DNA of 64,000 bases from Pseudomonas batumici (GCF_000820515.1 NZ_JXDG01000057.1:1-64000); one strand, 5' to 3'. Positions 1 to 9,434 are shown, numbered from the stretch's first letter. The notes: generated from the letters alone by a model not told the origin. Numbers and translations: made by a program.

Positions 1-964
1 CTGGCGATGGTATCGACGCGGTGTCCTGGCAAACCGCGTCGCCTGCATCGCCAGCAAGCCGGCTCCTACAGGAAACGCGTTCAGCCGGGCCTGAGCGGAT
101 CAGATCCGGAAATGCCCCACCATCCCCTTCAATTCCATCCCCAGTTGCGCCAGCTCGATGCTTGACGCCGCGTTGCCCTGCATCGCCACCGCCGACTGAT
201 CGGCGCTGGCGCGAATGCTCGTCACGCTGCGATTGATCTCTTCGGCCACCGAACTCTGTTCCTCGGCCGCCGCCGCGATCTGCTGGTTCATCTGCTGGAT
301 CAGCGACACCGCCGCGGCGATGCTGCCCAGCGCGCTCTCGGTCTGCAACGCGTCGCTGACCGCCAGCTTGACCAACTCGCCGCTGCTCTGGATCTGCTGC
401 ACCGACGTCTGCGCCGCCGCGCGCAGGGCACTGACCAGGCGCTCGATCTCTTCGGTGGACTGCTGGGTGCGCTTGGCCAAGGCCCGCACCTCATCGGCCA
501 CCACGGCAAAGCCACGGCCCTGCTCACCGGCACGGGCCGCCTCGATGGCCGCGTTGAGGGCCAGCAGGTTGGTCTGCTCGGCCACGCTCTTGATCACGCT
601 GAGCACCGTGCCGATGTTCTGGATTTCCGCGCTGAGGCTTTCGATGCTCTGGCTCGCCGAGTTGGCCGAATCCGCCAGTTGCTCGATACGCTGCATGCTC
701 TGGCGCACCACCTGCTGGCCGCTGTCGACCTTGCCGTCGGCGGTCTGCGCCGCCTGGGCGGCTTCTTCGGCATTGCGCGCGACATCGTGCACCGTGGCCG
801 TCATCTGGTTCATGGCGGTGGCGACCTGCTCGGTCTCCTCCTTCTGGGTGCTGACTTCCAGATTGGTCTGCTCGGTGACCGCCGACAACGAATGCGCCGA
901 CGTCGCCAGTTGCTCGATCCCCGCCTGCAGGCCGCTGACGATACCGCTCAAGCCCGCGCCCATC
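1..964. repeat. Left arm of a 964-bp perfect inverted duplication (partner 7022-7985)
   Basis: Base n of this arm is complementary to base 7986-n as far as I compared. Identity breaks between 964 and 965. The arm holds the 3' end of a chemoreceptor gene and the first half of the REP pair that follows it. It starts at the first base of the window, so its true outer limit is unknown. It is either a genuine inverted duplication or an assembly chimera at a contig end. Confidence 0.93.
100..964 (-). pseudogene. Duplicated 3' fragment of a methyl-accepting chemotaxis protein gene
   Basis: This fragment encodes exactly the last 288 residues or so of the chemoreceptor at 5919-7886: the end of HAMP and the whole cytoplasmic signalling domain, including the conserved hairpin tip (EQTNLLALNAAIEAARAGE). 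It has no start, sensor domain or membrane segments. The upstream side is fused out of frame to the beginning of an ethanolamine permease gene. As drawn it cannot make a chemoreceptor. The copy looks identical to its partner, so it is very recent or artefactual. Confidence 0.9.
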
Positions 965-1094
965 CGAGAAAGCCCAGGGTGCCGGCGCTCCCCCAGCCGT
1001 AGCTCCAGCCGAAGTATTCGCCGGAGATCACCAGGCCGACCGCGATACCCCACAGGTGCAACGTGCCCAGCGTGGGTTTGAGTTGTGTGTTCAT
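948..1094 (-). pseudogene. eat: Ethanolamine permease, N-terminal fragment only
   Basis: From the ATG at 1094 the frame reads MNTQLKPTLGTLHLWGIAVG..., the typical start of the Pseudomonas APC-family ethanolamine permease (ethanolamine uptake, normally beside eutBC). A GGAG ribosome site lies about 9 bases upstream. After 43 codons the sequence switches at 965/964 into the inverted chemoreceptor copy and stops at 948. Only part of the first transmembrane helix is left, so the product would be inactive. The rest of the gene is not in this window. Identification is from memory of the family's conserved N-terminus. Confidence 0.75.
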
Positions 1095-1355
1095 GCGTTT
1101 CTCCCTGAACGGTTTGGATACTGCTCGGATCAGGTGAGTGCAGCGGGCGTGCCAGTCGCCGGGATCAGGTCGTAATAGACGAAAAGCTGTCGTATCGAGG
1201 ACGTTTCGCCGATGTTCACCTGGATTTCGACTTGCTTTGGTGCGAGCTCGGGCATTTATGGCGCATCAAGGCTAGATTTACCGATCACCGGGTCCCGGTC
1301 CGCCCCGGGTTCCGCTACAATGCGCGCCGATTTCGACTTGCCAGAGAGCCCGCCC

Positions 1356-2054
1356 ATGTCCGCCTGCCAGACGCCTATCATCGTCGCCCTGGATTTCCCT
1401 TCCCGTGACGCAGCCCTGAAGCTGGCCGATCAACTGGACCCGAAGCTGTGCCGGGTCAAGGTCGGCAAGGAGCTGTTCACCAGCTGTGCGGCGGACATTG
1501 TCGGCACCTTGCGTGACAAGGGCTTCGAGGTGTTCCTCGATCTGAAATTCCACGACATCCCCAACACCACGGCCATGGCGGTCAAGGCGGCGGCGGAGAT
1601 GGGCGTGTGGATGGTCAACGTGCATTGTTCCGGTGGCCTGCGCATGATGGCGGCGTGCCGTGAGGTGCTGGACCAGCGCAGTGGGCCGCAGCCGTTGTTG
1701 ATCGGTGTGACCGTATTGACCAGCATGGAGCGCGAGGACCTGGCTGGCATCGGCCTGGATGTCGACCCGCAGGTGCAGGTATTGCGTCTGGCGGCGCTGG
1801 CGGAAAAGGCCGGGATGGACGGCCTGGTGTGCTCGGCCATGGAGGCCACGGCGCTCAAGAGTGCCCACCCGGGCTTGCAACTGGTGACCCCGGGGATTCG
1901 TCCTGCGGGCGCTGCCCAGGATGATCAGCGGCGTATCCTGACCCCGCGTCAGGCGCTGGATGCCGGTTCCGATTACCTGGTGATCGGTCGTCCGATCAGC
2001 CAGGCGGCCGACCCGGCCCAGGCGCTGGCGGCGGTGGTGGCCGAGCTGGCCTGA
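1356..2054 (+). CDS. pyrF: Orotidine 5'-phosphate decarboxylase
   Basis: This enzyme performs the last step of de novo UMP synthesis, decarboxylating OMP in the cytoplasm. The 232-residue protein is the normal length for proteobacterial PyrF. It has VALDFPSRD near the N-terminus and the catalytic DLKFHDIPNT motif at about 62-71 (Lys64, Asp67). The end motif VIGRPI binds phosphate. The ATG at 1356 is chosen because it gives the family start (MSACQTPIIVALD); an upstream in-frame start at 1212 would add an unrelated 48-residue tail. The gene is followed by a long hairpin shared with the convergent oxidoreductase gene. Confidence 0.97.
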   Translation: MSACQTPIIVALDFPSRDAALKLADQLDPKLCRVKVGKELFTSCAADIVGTLRDKGFEVFLDLKFHDIPNTTAMAVKAAAEMGVWMVNVHCSGGLRMMAACREVLDQRSGPQPLLIGVTVLTSMEREDLAGIGLDVDPQVQVLRLAALAEKAGMDGLVCSAMEATALKSAHPGLQLVTPGIRPAGAAQDDQRRILTPRQALDAGSDYLVIGRPISQAADPAQALAAVVAELA

Positions 2055-2066
2055 CATGGCCCCGTC

Positions 2067-2097
2067 GTGAGCAATCGGTCGCTGCCCGATTGCTCAC
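2067..2097. terminator. Convergent hairpin between pyrF and the oxidoreductase gene
   Basis: A perfect 12-bp stem (2067-2078 with 2086-2097) encloses a 7-base loop. It lies 12 bases after pyrF and before the stop of the opposing gene. It has no strong T-run, so it is a probable bidirectional terminator or mRNA-end stabiliser. Confidence 0.55.
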
Positions 2098-2124
2098 GCG
2101 ACGATCAGCTGGAAAAACGCCGGT

Positions 2125-3129
2125 TCAGACCTTCAGCACCAGCTTGCCGAAATTCTCCCCGCTGAACAGCTTCATCAGCGTCTCCGGAAAGGTCTCCAGG
2201 CCTTCGACGATATCTTCCTTGCTCTTGAGCTGGCCCTTGGCGATCCAGCCGGCCATTTCCTGTCCGGCCGCAGCGAAGCGGCTGGCGTAGTCCATCACCA
2301 CGAAGCCTTCCATGCGGGCGCGATTGACCAGCAACGCCAGGTAATTGGCCGGGCCTTTCACCGCTTCCTTGTTGTTGTACTGGCTGATGGCGCCGCAGAT
2401 CACCACGCGGGCCTTGAAGTTCAGGCGGGTGAGCACCGCGTCGAGAATATCGCCGCCGACGTTGTCGAAATACACATCGACGCCTTTCGGGCATTCGCGT
2501 TTCAGGCCGGTGTTGACGTCCTCGCTCTTGTAGTCGATGGCGCCATCGAAGCCCAGTTCGTCAATCAGGAACCGGCACTTCTCGGCGCCGCCGGCAATCC
2601 CCACCACCCGGCAACCCTTGAGCTTGGCGATCTGTCCGGCAATGCTGCCGACCGCGCCGGCCGCGCCGGAAATCACCACGGTTTCGCCGTCTTTCGGGGC
2701 GCCGACATCCAGCAGGGCGAAGTAGGCGGTCATGCCGGTCATGCCCAGGGCGGACAGGTAGCGCGGCAACGGCGCCAGTTTCGGATCGACCTTGTAGAAG
2801 CCCTTCGGCTCACCGAGGAAATAATCCTGCACGCCCAGGGCGCCGTTGACATGATCGCCGACGGCAAAGCCCGGGTGGTTGGAGGCCACGACCTGGCCGA
2901 CACCCAGGGCGCGCATCACTTCGCCAATACCCACCGGCGGGATGTAGGACTTGCCCTCGTTCATCCAGCCACGCATGGCCGGGTCAAGGGACAGGTATTG
3001 GTTCTTGACCAGGATCTGGCCCGCTCCCGGCTCGCCCACCGGCACTTGCTGGTAGGTGAAGGTCTCGCGGGTCGCAGGGCCGACCGGGCGCTTGGCCAGC
3101 AGGAATTGGCGATTGTTCTGGGTGGTCAT
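2125..3129 (-). CDS. NADP-dependent MDR-superfamily oxidoreductase (CurA/YncB-like)
   Basis: A 334-residue zinc-independent medium-chain dehydrogenase/reductase of the leukotriene B4 12-hydroxydehydrogenase / curcumin reductase type. These reduce alpha,beta-unsaturated ketones or aldehydes with NADPH. Visible features are the GroES-like N-half (LSLDPAMRGWMNE), the nucleotide-binding loop SGAAGAVGSIAGQIAKLKG, and DVYFDNVGGDILD. The ATG at 3129 is preferred over a start 45 bases upstream because MTTQNNRQFLLAKRP matches the family's usual beginning. The gene is transcribed away from the SDR gene at 3366. The physiological substrate cannot be told from sequence. Confidence 0.9.
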   Translation of the reverse strand: MTTQNNRQFLLAKRPVGPATRETFTYQQVPVGEPGAGQILVKNQYLSLDPAMRGWMNEGKSYIPPVGIGEVMRALGVGQVVASNHPGFAVGDHVNGALGVQDYFLGEPKGFYKVDPKLAPLPRYLSALGMTGMTAYFALLDVGAPKDGETVVISGAAGAVGSIAGQIAKLKGCRVVGIAGGAEKCRFLIDELGFDGAIDYKSEDVNTGLKRECPKGVDVYFDNVGGDILDAVLTRLNFKARVVICGAISQYNNKEAVKGPANYLALLVNRARMEGFVVMDYASRFAAAGQEMAGWIAKGQLKSKEDIVEGLETFPETLMKLFSGENFGKLVLKV

Positions 3130-3365
3130 GGCAGGCACTCGAAGATCAATGAAGTCTTGTAGATAGACCCTCATCGGGCCGACGGCAAGTTTTGCAGGTC
3201 AGGCGAATAGGCCGCGATCCACTTCAATGATGAAAGGTCGCAGGAACTTATCACTGCGATGCATGAGCCATTAACCGGCCTTCTGATAGTGCTGCCGTGA
3301 CCGTCGGTCCGCTGGCTAGACTTGAGAGCACAGCAGCCCTTTCGTATTGCATTGAGGACATCACC

Positions 3366-4127
3366 ATGAGCATGACGTTTTCCGGCCAGGTAGCCCTGGT
3401 GACCGGCGCGGCGGCCGGCATTGGCCGCGCGACCGCCCTGGCGTTCGCCGCCGAAGGCCTGAAGGTGGTCGTCGCCGACCTTGACGTCGCCGGCGCCGAA
3501 GGCACGGTCGAGCTGATCCGCGCTGCTGGCGGCGACGCCGTGTTCGTGCGTTGCAATGTCACTCAGGAGGCGGATGTCGAGAACCTCATGGCCCAGGCCG
3601 TGAGTACCTACGGACGGGTCGACTACGCCTTCAACAACGCCGGTATCGAGATCGAGAAAGGCAAGCTGGCCGATGGCACCCAGGACGAGTTCGACGCGAT
3701 CATGGGCGTCAATGTCAAAGGCGTCTGGCTGTGCATGAAGCACCAGTTGCCGCTGATGCTGGCCCAGGGCGGTGGTGCCATCGTCAACACGGCCTCGGTA
3801 GCCGGCCTTGGCGCGGCGCCGAAGATGAGTATCTACGCGGCGTCCAAGCATGCGGTCATCGGTTTGACCAAGTCGGCGGCGATCGAATACGCGAAGAAGA
3901 AAATCCGCGTCAATGCCGTCTGCCCGGCGGTGATCGATACCGACATGTTCCGTCGCGCCTATGAGGCCGATCCGAAGAAAGCCGAGTTCGCGGCGGCCAT
4001 GCATCCGGTCGGACGCATCGGCAAGGTCGAGGAGATCGCCAGTGCGGTGCTGTACCTGTGCAGCGACGGCGCCGCTTTCACCACCGGCCATGCCCTGGCC
4101 GTGGACGGCGGAGCCACCGCGATTTGA
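3366..4127 (+). CDS. SDR family oxidoreductase
   Basis: A 253-residue classical short-chain dehydrogenase. It has the cofactor motif TGAAAGIG (13-20), NNAG, a catalytic serine in NTASVAG, and YAASK with Tyr157 and Lys161. The Asp in VVADLD after beta-2 suggests NAD rather than NADP. The ATG at 3366 follows TGAGGA and places the Rossmann strand at the N-terminus. A longer in-frame start at 3297 is unlikely. The gene is divergent from the MDR oxidoreductase and ends before a clear intrinsic terminator. Substrate unknown. Confidence 0.9.
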   Translation: MSMTFSGQVALVTGAAAGIGRATALAFAAEGLKVVVADLDVAGAEGTVELIRAAGGDAVFVRCNVTQEADVENLMAQAVSTYGRVDYAFNNAGIEIEKGKLADGTQDEFDAIMGVNVKGVWLCMKHQLPLMLAQGGGAIVNTASVAGLGAAPKMSIYAASKHAVIGLTKSAAIEYAKKKIRVNAVCPAVIDTDMFRRAYEADPKKAEFAAAMHPVGRIGKVEEIASAVLYLCSDGAAFTTGHALAVDGGATAI

Positions 4128-4169
4128 GCTGTCGCTCGCTTCGCCCGGGGCAGTAGCCCTTTTGCAAGG

Positions 4170-4195
4170 AACCCGCCTAATGGCGGGTTTTTTTA
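4170..4195 (+). terminator. Rho-independent terminator after the SDR gene
   Basis: A GC-rich 7-bp stem (ACCCGCC / GGCGGGT, 4171-4177 with 4182-4188) and a 4-base loop are followed by a run of seven T. It lies 43 bases after the stop. Confidence 0.85.
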
Positions 4196-4377
4196 TGTCC
4201 GCCGGTGTTGGAAATACAGTCGGTGGATTCCCTTCCGCGCGTCAGTCGGTGTCTCCAGGGCCCGGCGGGCGGGCCTTCCAGGGCGCCGGCGAGAGGCTTT
4301 TTGTGCAAGCAAGGCCCCCGGTCTTTTGTGTTTAACTGTTTAACGAGAGATAACAATGGGTTGGAGCGTCAAACACA

Positions 4378-5802
4378 ATGGATTTGGAAATTGATCGGCA
4401 GGCGCTGGTTCCCGTCGTGCAGCAAATCGTCAACGCGGTGATCGAGTGGATTCGTAGCCATCGCGCGGGACCCGGGACTCGCCTGCCATCCGTTCGACAG
4501 TTGGCCAAGGACAACCTGCTCAGCCAGGCGAATGTCCTGGAAGCGTGCCAGCGCCTGGTGGCCCAAGGGGTGCTGACGCCCCGCAACGGCTCGGCCTTTA
4601 TTGTCTCGGACGCCCAGGGTGATGCCCGGGACAGCGGCGAGCCGCAATGGTATGAAGGGTTGGAAGCGCAGTGGGGGGGCTTCAGCGAGCATCCCCTGGG
4701 CGAGTTGAAGCTGGGCTGCGGCTGGGTGCCCGAAAGCTGGCGCGAGAGCGATGACATCGCCTATGCCATTCGCCAGGTCAGTCGTACGCAGATGCATGGG
4801 ATGTTCAGCTACAGCACGCCCCTGGGACTGCTGGCGTTGCGTCAGCAGATCCACAAGCGCCTGGTGCAAAAGGGTATCCCCTGCGCCCCCGAGCAGATCC
4901 TCACGACCCACGGGGTCACCCAGGCGCTGGACCTGCTGGTGCGCCACCTGCTCAAGCCGGGTGACTGCGTGCTGGTGGAAACACCGGGTTACGCCAACCT
5001 GTACAAGCTGCTGGCACTGCAGGGGGTCAAGTTGCTGGAGGTGGAGCGGACACATTCCGGGCCGGACCTGGAGCAATTGCGCAAGCTGTTGCAGCAGTAC
5101 CGCCCGCGGTGCCTGTTCATCAACAGCCTCTACCACAACCCGACAGGTACCAGCCTGAGCCTGGCGGTGGCCACCCAACTGTTGCAGTTGGCGCAGGCCC
5201 ATGACTTCCAGATCATCGAGGACGCGGTCTACAGCGATCTCCAGAGCGGGCCGGGCGTGCAGTTGGCTGCGCTGGATAACGCCCAGCGGGTGATCTACGT
5301 GGGCGGATTCTCGAAAACCCTGAGCAGCTCGTTGCGGGTCGGCTTCGTCCGCGCCCGGGGCGAACTGATCCAGCGTCTGGCGCAAGTGAAGATGATCACC
5401 AGCCTCGGTGCCTCGCGTTTCGCCGAGTGCGTGGTCGCCACGCTGTTGGCCAATGGCACCTATCGCAAGTTGGTGCAGCGACTGCGCCAGCGCCTGGGCG
5501 TGGAACGGATCACCACCCTGGATACCTTGGAGAGGGCGGGCTGGGAGGTGTTCGCCGAGCCTGCCGGCGGCATGTTCATCTGGGCGCGCAGCCCGGGTTA
5601 TCCACTGGCGCAGGTGCTGGCGCGCGCGCGCAAGCTGGGGGTGCTGCTGGCGCCGGGTGAAGCCTTCATGCCGCAGGGTACACCCAGCGACTGGCTGCGG
5701 ATCAATGTGGCCTATGCTTCGGATCTGCGCGCGCAGAAGTTCTTCCGTCTGCTGGGTAGCGCCGAATCGACCTCGACCATTCTGAAAGCGACGCGGATGT
5801 AG
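4378..5802 (+). CDS. MocR-type GntR regulator with aminotransferase domain
   Basis: A 474-residue two-domain protein. An N-terminal winged helix of GntR type (about 10-75, with GTRLPSVRQLAKD and the recognition helix) is joined by a linker to a fold-type I aminotransferase domain (about 100-470). The PLP lysine lies in GGFSKTLSSS (Lys313), and YHNPTGTS is present. MocR proteins usually use PLP or a PLP-amino acid adduct as effector and control nearby amino-acid or vitamin B6 genes. No obvious target is adjacent: the chemoreceptor follows and no divergent gene is present. Target and effector remain unknown. Confidence 0.88.
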   Translation: MDLEIDRQALVPVVQQIVNAVIEWIRSHRAGPGTRLPSVRQLAKDNLLSQANVLEACQRLVAQGVLTPRNGSAFIVSDAQGDARDSGEPQWYEGLEAQWGGFSEHPLGELKLGCGWVPESWRESDDIAYAIRQVSRTQMHGMFSYSTPLGLLALRQQIHKRLVQKGIPCAPEQILTTHGVTQALDLLVRHLLKPGDCVLVETPGYANLYKLLALQGVKLLEVERTHSGPDLEQLRKLLQQYRPRCLFINSLYHNPTGTSLSLAVATQLLQLAQAHDFQIIEDAVYSDLQSGPGVQLAALDNAQRVIYVGGFSKTLSSSLRVGFVRARGELIQRLAQVKMITSLGASRFAECVVATLLANGTYRKLVQRLRQRLGVERITTLDTLERAGWEVFAEPAGGMFIWARSPGYPLAQVLARARKLGVLLAPGEAFMPQGTPSDWLRINVAYASDLRAQKFFRLLGSAESTSTILKATRM

Positions 5803-5918
5803 CTTCTGGCCATTATTCCGGCGCCAGAGGCTTGTGCTTTACCCGTCCCGATTGCCAATCTGCACGAATCTTGAATGGGCGTGTGCACCTTCAGCCTTCT
5901 AATCGGGGATTTAGCGCC

Positions 5919-7886
5919 ATGATTTCTGCCGCGCAAGGACGTTTCGCCAACCTCGGTATGGCCAAGAAACTGGGTATCGGGTTTGCCTTGGTATTGCTGC
6001 TGACCGGTCTGGTGGCGGCCATCGGCGTCTGGTCCTTGCAAACCATCAGCTTGCGCTTCGATGGACTCAAGCAGATGTCTTCGCTCAACAGCCAGTTGCT
6101 GCGGGTGCGTTTGCTCGAGCAGGAATATGCGTTGCATTCGGACCCCAAGACGGTCGATGCCCTGCACAAGGGCGTCGACGGCCTGTTGGCGCAGGCGCAG
6201 ACCCTCAAGGCGCAATCGCCGGCCAATGTGCCGGTCATGACCGATGTCGAGCAGGCCCTGGGCGCCTACCGCAAGGCGTTCGACGAGTTCGTCGAGTTGA
6301 ACCAGACCAAGGACCTGGCGCTGGAAATGGCCAGTTGGTCGGTTGACAGCGTGGCGAACAACCTGGATGTGCTGCAGTCCGGCCTGTCCGATGACGGCAC
6401 TTATGCCCTCAAGGACTCCCAGGGCAAGGACGGCAAGGATTTTGTCGAGCAGGCCGGTCAGGTCAGCCATGTCTCGCAGTTGATGTTGCAGGCGATGAAC
6501 GAGGCCCGGGTGCGCCTGGACCAGAGCCGCAAAGGCGATGAAGAGAACCAGAACAAGGGCAAGATCGAGCAGGCCGACCAGGCGTTGGCCCAGGTGGAGC
6601 AACTCAAGGCTTCGGTCAAGGACCCCGGCTACCAGACAGTGCTCACCGAGGTCAGCGGCCACATCGCCAGCTTCGGCGAAAAGCTGACCGAATACACCGG
6701 CCTGCTGGAGCAGGAGAAAAAGGTTTACCAGCAGTTGCATGAGCGCGCGGCCCAGGTGGTGGAGCGGGTCAACCAGGCCTATGCCGCCGAGGACCTGTCG
6801 ATGCAGGCCGAGCTGAAGAAGAACTCGCTGCTGATCATCGGCTCGTCCGCCCTGGCCTTGCTGGTCGGCCTGGTGGCGGCGCTGGTGATTACCCGCCTGA
6901 TTGTCGCGCCGCTGCGCAGTGTGATTCTGGTGGCCCAGCAGATTGCCGCCGGTGACCTGACCGGCAAGGTGGAGGTCAAGCGCCGCGATGAAATCGGTCA
7001 GCTGATGCTGGCCATGCAGCAGATGGGCGCGGGCTTGAGCGGTATCGTCAGCGGCCTGCAGGCGGGGATCGAGCAACTGGCGACGTCGGCGCATTCGTTG
7101 TCGGCGGTCACCGAGCAGACCAATCTGGAAGTCAGCACCCAGAAGGAGGAGACCGAGCAGGTCGCCACCGCCATGAACCAGATGACGGCCACGGTGCACG
7201 ATGTCGCGCGCAATGCCGAAGAAGCCGCCCAGGCGGCGCAGACCGCCGACGGCAAGGTCGACAGCGGCCAGCAGGTGGTGCGCCAGAGCATGCAGCGTAT
7301 CGAGCAACTGGCGGATTCGGCCAACTCGGCGAGCCAGAGCATCGAAAGCCTCAGCGCGGAAATCCAGAACATCGGCACGGTGCTCAGCGTGATCAAGAGC
7401 GTGGCCGAGCAGACCAACCTGCTGGCCCTCAACGCGGCCATCGAGGCGGCCCGTGCCGGTGAGCAGGGCCGTGGCTTTGCCGTGGTGGCCGATGAGGTGC
7501 GGGCCTTGGCCAAGCGCACCCAGCAGTCCACCGAAGAGATCGAGCGCCTGGTCAGTGCCCTGCGCGCGGCGGCGCAGACGTCGGTGCAGCAGATCCAGAG
7601 CAGCGGCGAGTTGGTCAAGCTGGCGGTCAGCGACGCGTTGCAGACCGAGAGCGCGCTGGGCAGCATCGCCGCGGCGGTGTCGCTGATCCAGCAGATGAAC
7701 CAGCAGATCGCGGCGGCGGCCGAGGAACAGAGTTCGGTGGCCGAAGAGATCAATCGCAGCGTGACGAGCATTCGCGCCAGCGCCGATCAGTCGGCGGTGG
7801 CGATGCAGGGCAACGCGGCGTCAAGCATCGAGCTGGCGCAACTGGGGATGGAATTGAAGGGGATGGTGGGGCATTTCCGGATCTGA
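5919..7886 (+). CDS. Methyl-accepting chemotaxis protein, probably HBM-type sensor
   Basis: A 655-residue transmembrane chemoreceptor. TM1 is at about 17-38. A long all-helical periplasmic region (about 40-300) fits the helical bimodular (HBM) class by size and helix-rich composition, rather than a 4HB or Cache domain. TM2 is at about 301-323, then HAMP, then the signalling domain with the hairpin tip EQTNLLALNAAIEAARAGE near residue 500. No CheR/CheB-docking pentapeptide is seen at the C-terminus. The ATG at 5919 gives the usual cytoplasmic start before TM1; an in-frame start 87 bases upstream is unlikely. Known HBM receptors sense organic acids, but the ligand is not predictable here. The 3' 864 bp of the gene are duplicated at 100-964. 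Confidence 0.93.
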   Translation: MISAAQGRFANLGMAKKLGIGFALVLLLTGLVAAIGVWSLQTISLRFDGLKQMSSLNSQLLRVRLLEQEYALHSDPKTVDALHKGVDGLLAQAQTLKAQSPANVPVMTDVEQALGAYRKAFDEFVELNQTKDLALEMASWSVDSVANNLDVLQSGLSDDGTYALKDSQGKDGKDFVEQAGQVSHVSQLMLQAMNEARVRLDQSRKGDEENQNKGKIEQADQALAQVEQLKASVKDPGYQTVLTEVSGHIASFGEKLTEYTGLLEQEKKVYQQLHERAAQVVERVNQAYAAEDLSMQAELKKNSLLIIGSSALALLVGLVAALVITRLIVAPLRSVILVAQQIAAGDLTGKVEVKRRDEIGQLMLAMQQMGAGLSGIVSGLQAGIEQLATSAHSLSAVTEQTNLEVSTQKEETEQVATAMNQMTATVHDVARNAEEAAQAAQTADGKVDSGQQVVRQSMQRIEQLADSANSASQSIESLSAEIQNIGTVLSVIKSVAEQTNLLALNAAIEAARAGEQGRGFAVVADEVRALAKRTQQSTEEIERLVSALRAAAQTSVQQIQSSGELVKLAVSDALQTESALGSIAAAVSLIQQMNQQIAAAAEEQSSVAEEINRSVTSIRASADQSAVAMQGNAASSIELAQLGMELKGMVGHFRI

Positions 7887-7985
7887 TCCGCTCAGGCCCG
7901 GCTGAACGCGTTTCCTGTAGGAGCCGGCTTGCTGGCGATGCAGGCGACGCGGTTTGCCAGGACACCGCGTCGATACCATCGCCAG
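7022..7985. repeat. Right arm of the 964-bp inverted duplication
   Basis: Inverted partner of 1-964. It covers the chemoreceptor from codon 368 to its stop, the short spacer, and the REP pair up to within its second half. Here the sequence is in its natural context (an intact gene), so this is likely the source copy. Confidence 0.93.
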
Positions 7986-8002
7986 CAAGCCGGCTCCTAC
8001 AG
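7915..8002. repeat. REP pair (BIME-like palindrome)
   Basis: Two inverted 26-base REP arms (7915-7940 and 7977-8002) surround a short internal palindrome, between the convergent chemoreceptor and permease genes. Confidence 0.85.
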
Positions 8003-8016
8003 GTTTTGCAGTGTGC

Positions 8017-9207
8017 TCAGGTCCTGCGCGCGTTGAGGATCATCAGCGTCAGCACCCCCGCCACGATCCCCCAGAAGGCCGAACCCACCGAAAACAGCGT
8101 GAACCCCGACGCCGTCACCATGAAGGTGATCAGTGCCGCTTCCCGTTCCCTGGGCTCGGTCATGGCGAGGTACAAACCGTTCATGATCGAGCCGAACAGC
8201 GCCAGCGCCGCGATCGACAGCACCAGCTCCTTGGGCAGGGCGGCGAACAGGGCCGCCAGGGTGGCGCCGAAGGTCCCGGCAATCCCGTAGAAAATCCCGC
8301 ACCAGACGGCGGCCGTGTAGCGCTTGCGCTTGTCCTCATGGGCATGCGGCCCGGTGCAGATGGCCGCGCTGATGGCGGCCAGGTTGATCCCGTGGGAGCC
8401 GAAGGGCGCCAGCAGCAGCGAGGCGATCCCGGTCACGCTGATCAACGGCGACGACGGCACGTTGTAGCCGTCGGCGCGCAGCACGGCAATACCGGGCATG
8501 TTCTGCGAGGTCATGGCCACCACGAACAGCGGAATGCCGATGCTGATGGTCGCGGCCAGGGAGAACGACGGCGTGGTCCATACCGGCTTCGCCACCTCCA
8601 GGTTGAAGCCGCTGAAATCCAGTAACCCGAGCATGCCCGACAGGGCGGTACCGACCAGCAGGGCGGCCAGCACGGCATAACGCGGCGACAGGCGCTTGAC
8701 GATCAGGTAGCTGAAGAACATCCCCAGCACCAGCCCGGTGCGATGTTGCGCGGCGATGAAGATCTCGCTGCCGATCTTGAACAGGATGCCCGCCAGCAGG
8801 GCCGCCGCCAGTGAAGAGGGCAGGCGCTTGACCAGCTTCTCGAAACTGCCGGTCAGGCCGCAGAGGGTCACCAGCACCGCGCAGGTGATGTAGGCGCCGA
8901 TCGCCTCGCCGTAGGTCACCCCGGACAGGCTGGTGATCAACAGCGCCGCACCGGGCGTCGACCAGGCAATGGTGATCGGCGTGCGATAGCGCAGGGACAG
9001 GCCGATGCTGCAAATCGCCATGCCGATCGACAGGGCCCAGATCCACGAGGATATCTGGCCGCTGGTCAGCCCCGCGGCTTGCCCGGCCTGGAACATCAGC
9101 ACCAGGGAACTGGTGTAGCCGGTCATCATCGCGATAAAACCGGCGACCACGGCGGAGGGCGACGTGTCGGCCAATGGGCGCAGGCGTGCCTGGGTGAGAT
9201 CGGTCAT
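8017..9207 (-). CDS. BenE family inner-membrane permease
   Basis: A 396-residue polytopic membrane protein with about 11-12 hydrophobic segments. It matches the BenE benoate/H+ symporter family (start MTDLTQARLRPLADTSPSAV, then GFIAMMTGYTSS and STPGAALL). The ATG at 9207 is preferred; a longer in-frame start adds 48 basic, non-family residues. The gene is divergent from a GntR/FCD regulator and sits beside guanine deaminase and xanthine dehydrogenase rather than benzoate genes. A role in uptake of a purine or related compound is possible, but that is inference from context only. Confidence 0.82.
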   Translation of the reverse strand: MTDLTQARLRPLADTSPSAVVAGFIAMMTGYTSSLVLMFQAGQAAGLTSGQISSWIWALSIGMAICSIGLSLRYRTPITIAWSTPGAALLITSLSGVTYGEAIGAYITCAVLVTLCGLTGSFEKLVKRLPSSLAAALLAGILFKIGSEIFIAAQHRTGLVLGMFFSYLIVKRLSPRYAVLAALLVGTALSGMLGLLDFSGFNLEVAKPVWTTPSFSLAATISIGIPLFVVAMTSQNMPGIAVLRADGYNVPSSPLISVTGIASLLLAPFGSHGINLAAISAAICTGPHAHEDKRKRYTAAVWCGIFYGIAGTFGATLAALFAALPKELVLSIAALALFGSIMNGLYLAMTEPREREAALITFMVTASGFTLFSVGSAFWGIVAGVLTLMILNARRT

Positions 9208-9220
9208 GGGGCGGCATTCC

Positions 9221-9343
9221 TTGTACAGGGAAAACGGGCGATAACGGTTTCGGTAGACTAAACGTAAAGGTGACCGCTGATTGCAATACAGCCGGCGCGG
9301 CAAACAGCCGTACAGTCGTGTTGGCACCCAGGTTTGTGTACAA
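9221..9343. promoter_or_regulatory. Candidate GntR operators in the BenE / GntR divergent promoter
   Basis: The intergenic region holds TTGTACAGGG at 9221 and the palindrome TTGTGTACAA at 9334-9343. Both resemble the short TTGT(N)ACAA-type sites bound by FCD-family GntR proteins. One lies just upstream of each divergent gene. Confidence 0.3.
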
Positions 9344-9434
9344 TGTGCCATGCTTTTCCGTGCTACTTGTCAGTGACCCGCTGTGCCGTTCGCCAGCCGA
9401 GGTCCATTCGCCGCCGTCTCCGATCCGAGTGCCC

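Noticed and set aside
1..72. CRISPR-like repeated palindromes
   Set aside because: These are dispersed REP elements, not regularly spaced repeats with spacers. No cas genes are present.
215..1081. Long plus-strand open frame opposite the duplicated chemoreceptor fragment (similar at 6998-7771 minus)
   Set aside because: It is the antisense shadow of the signalling domain. It appears in both copies and has no family features.
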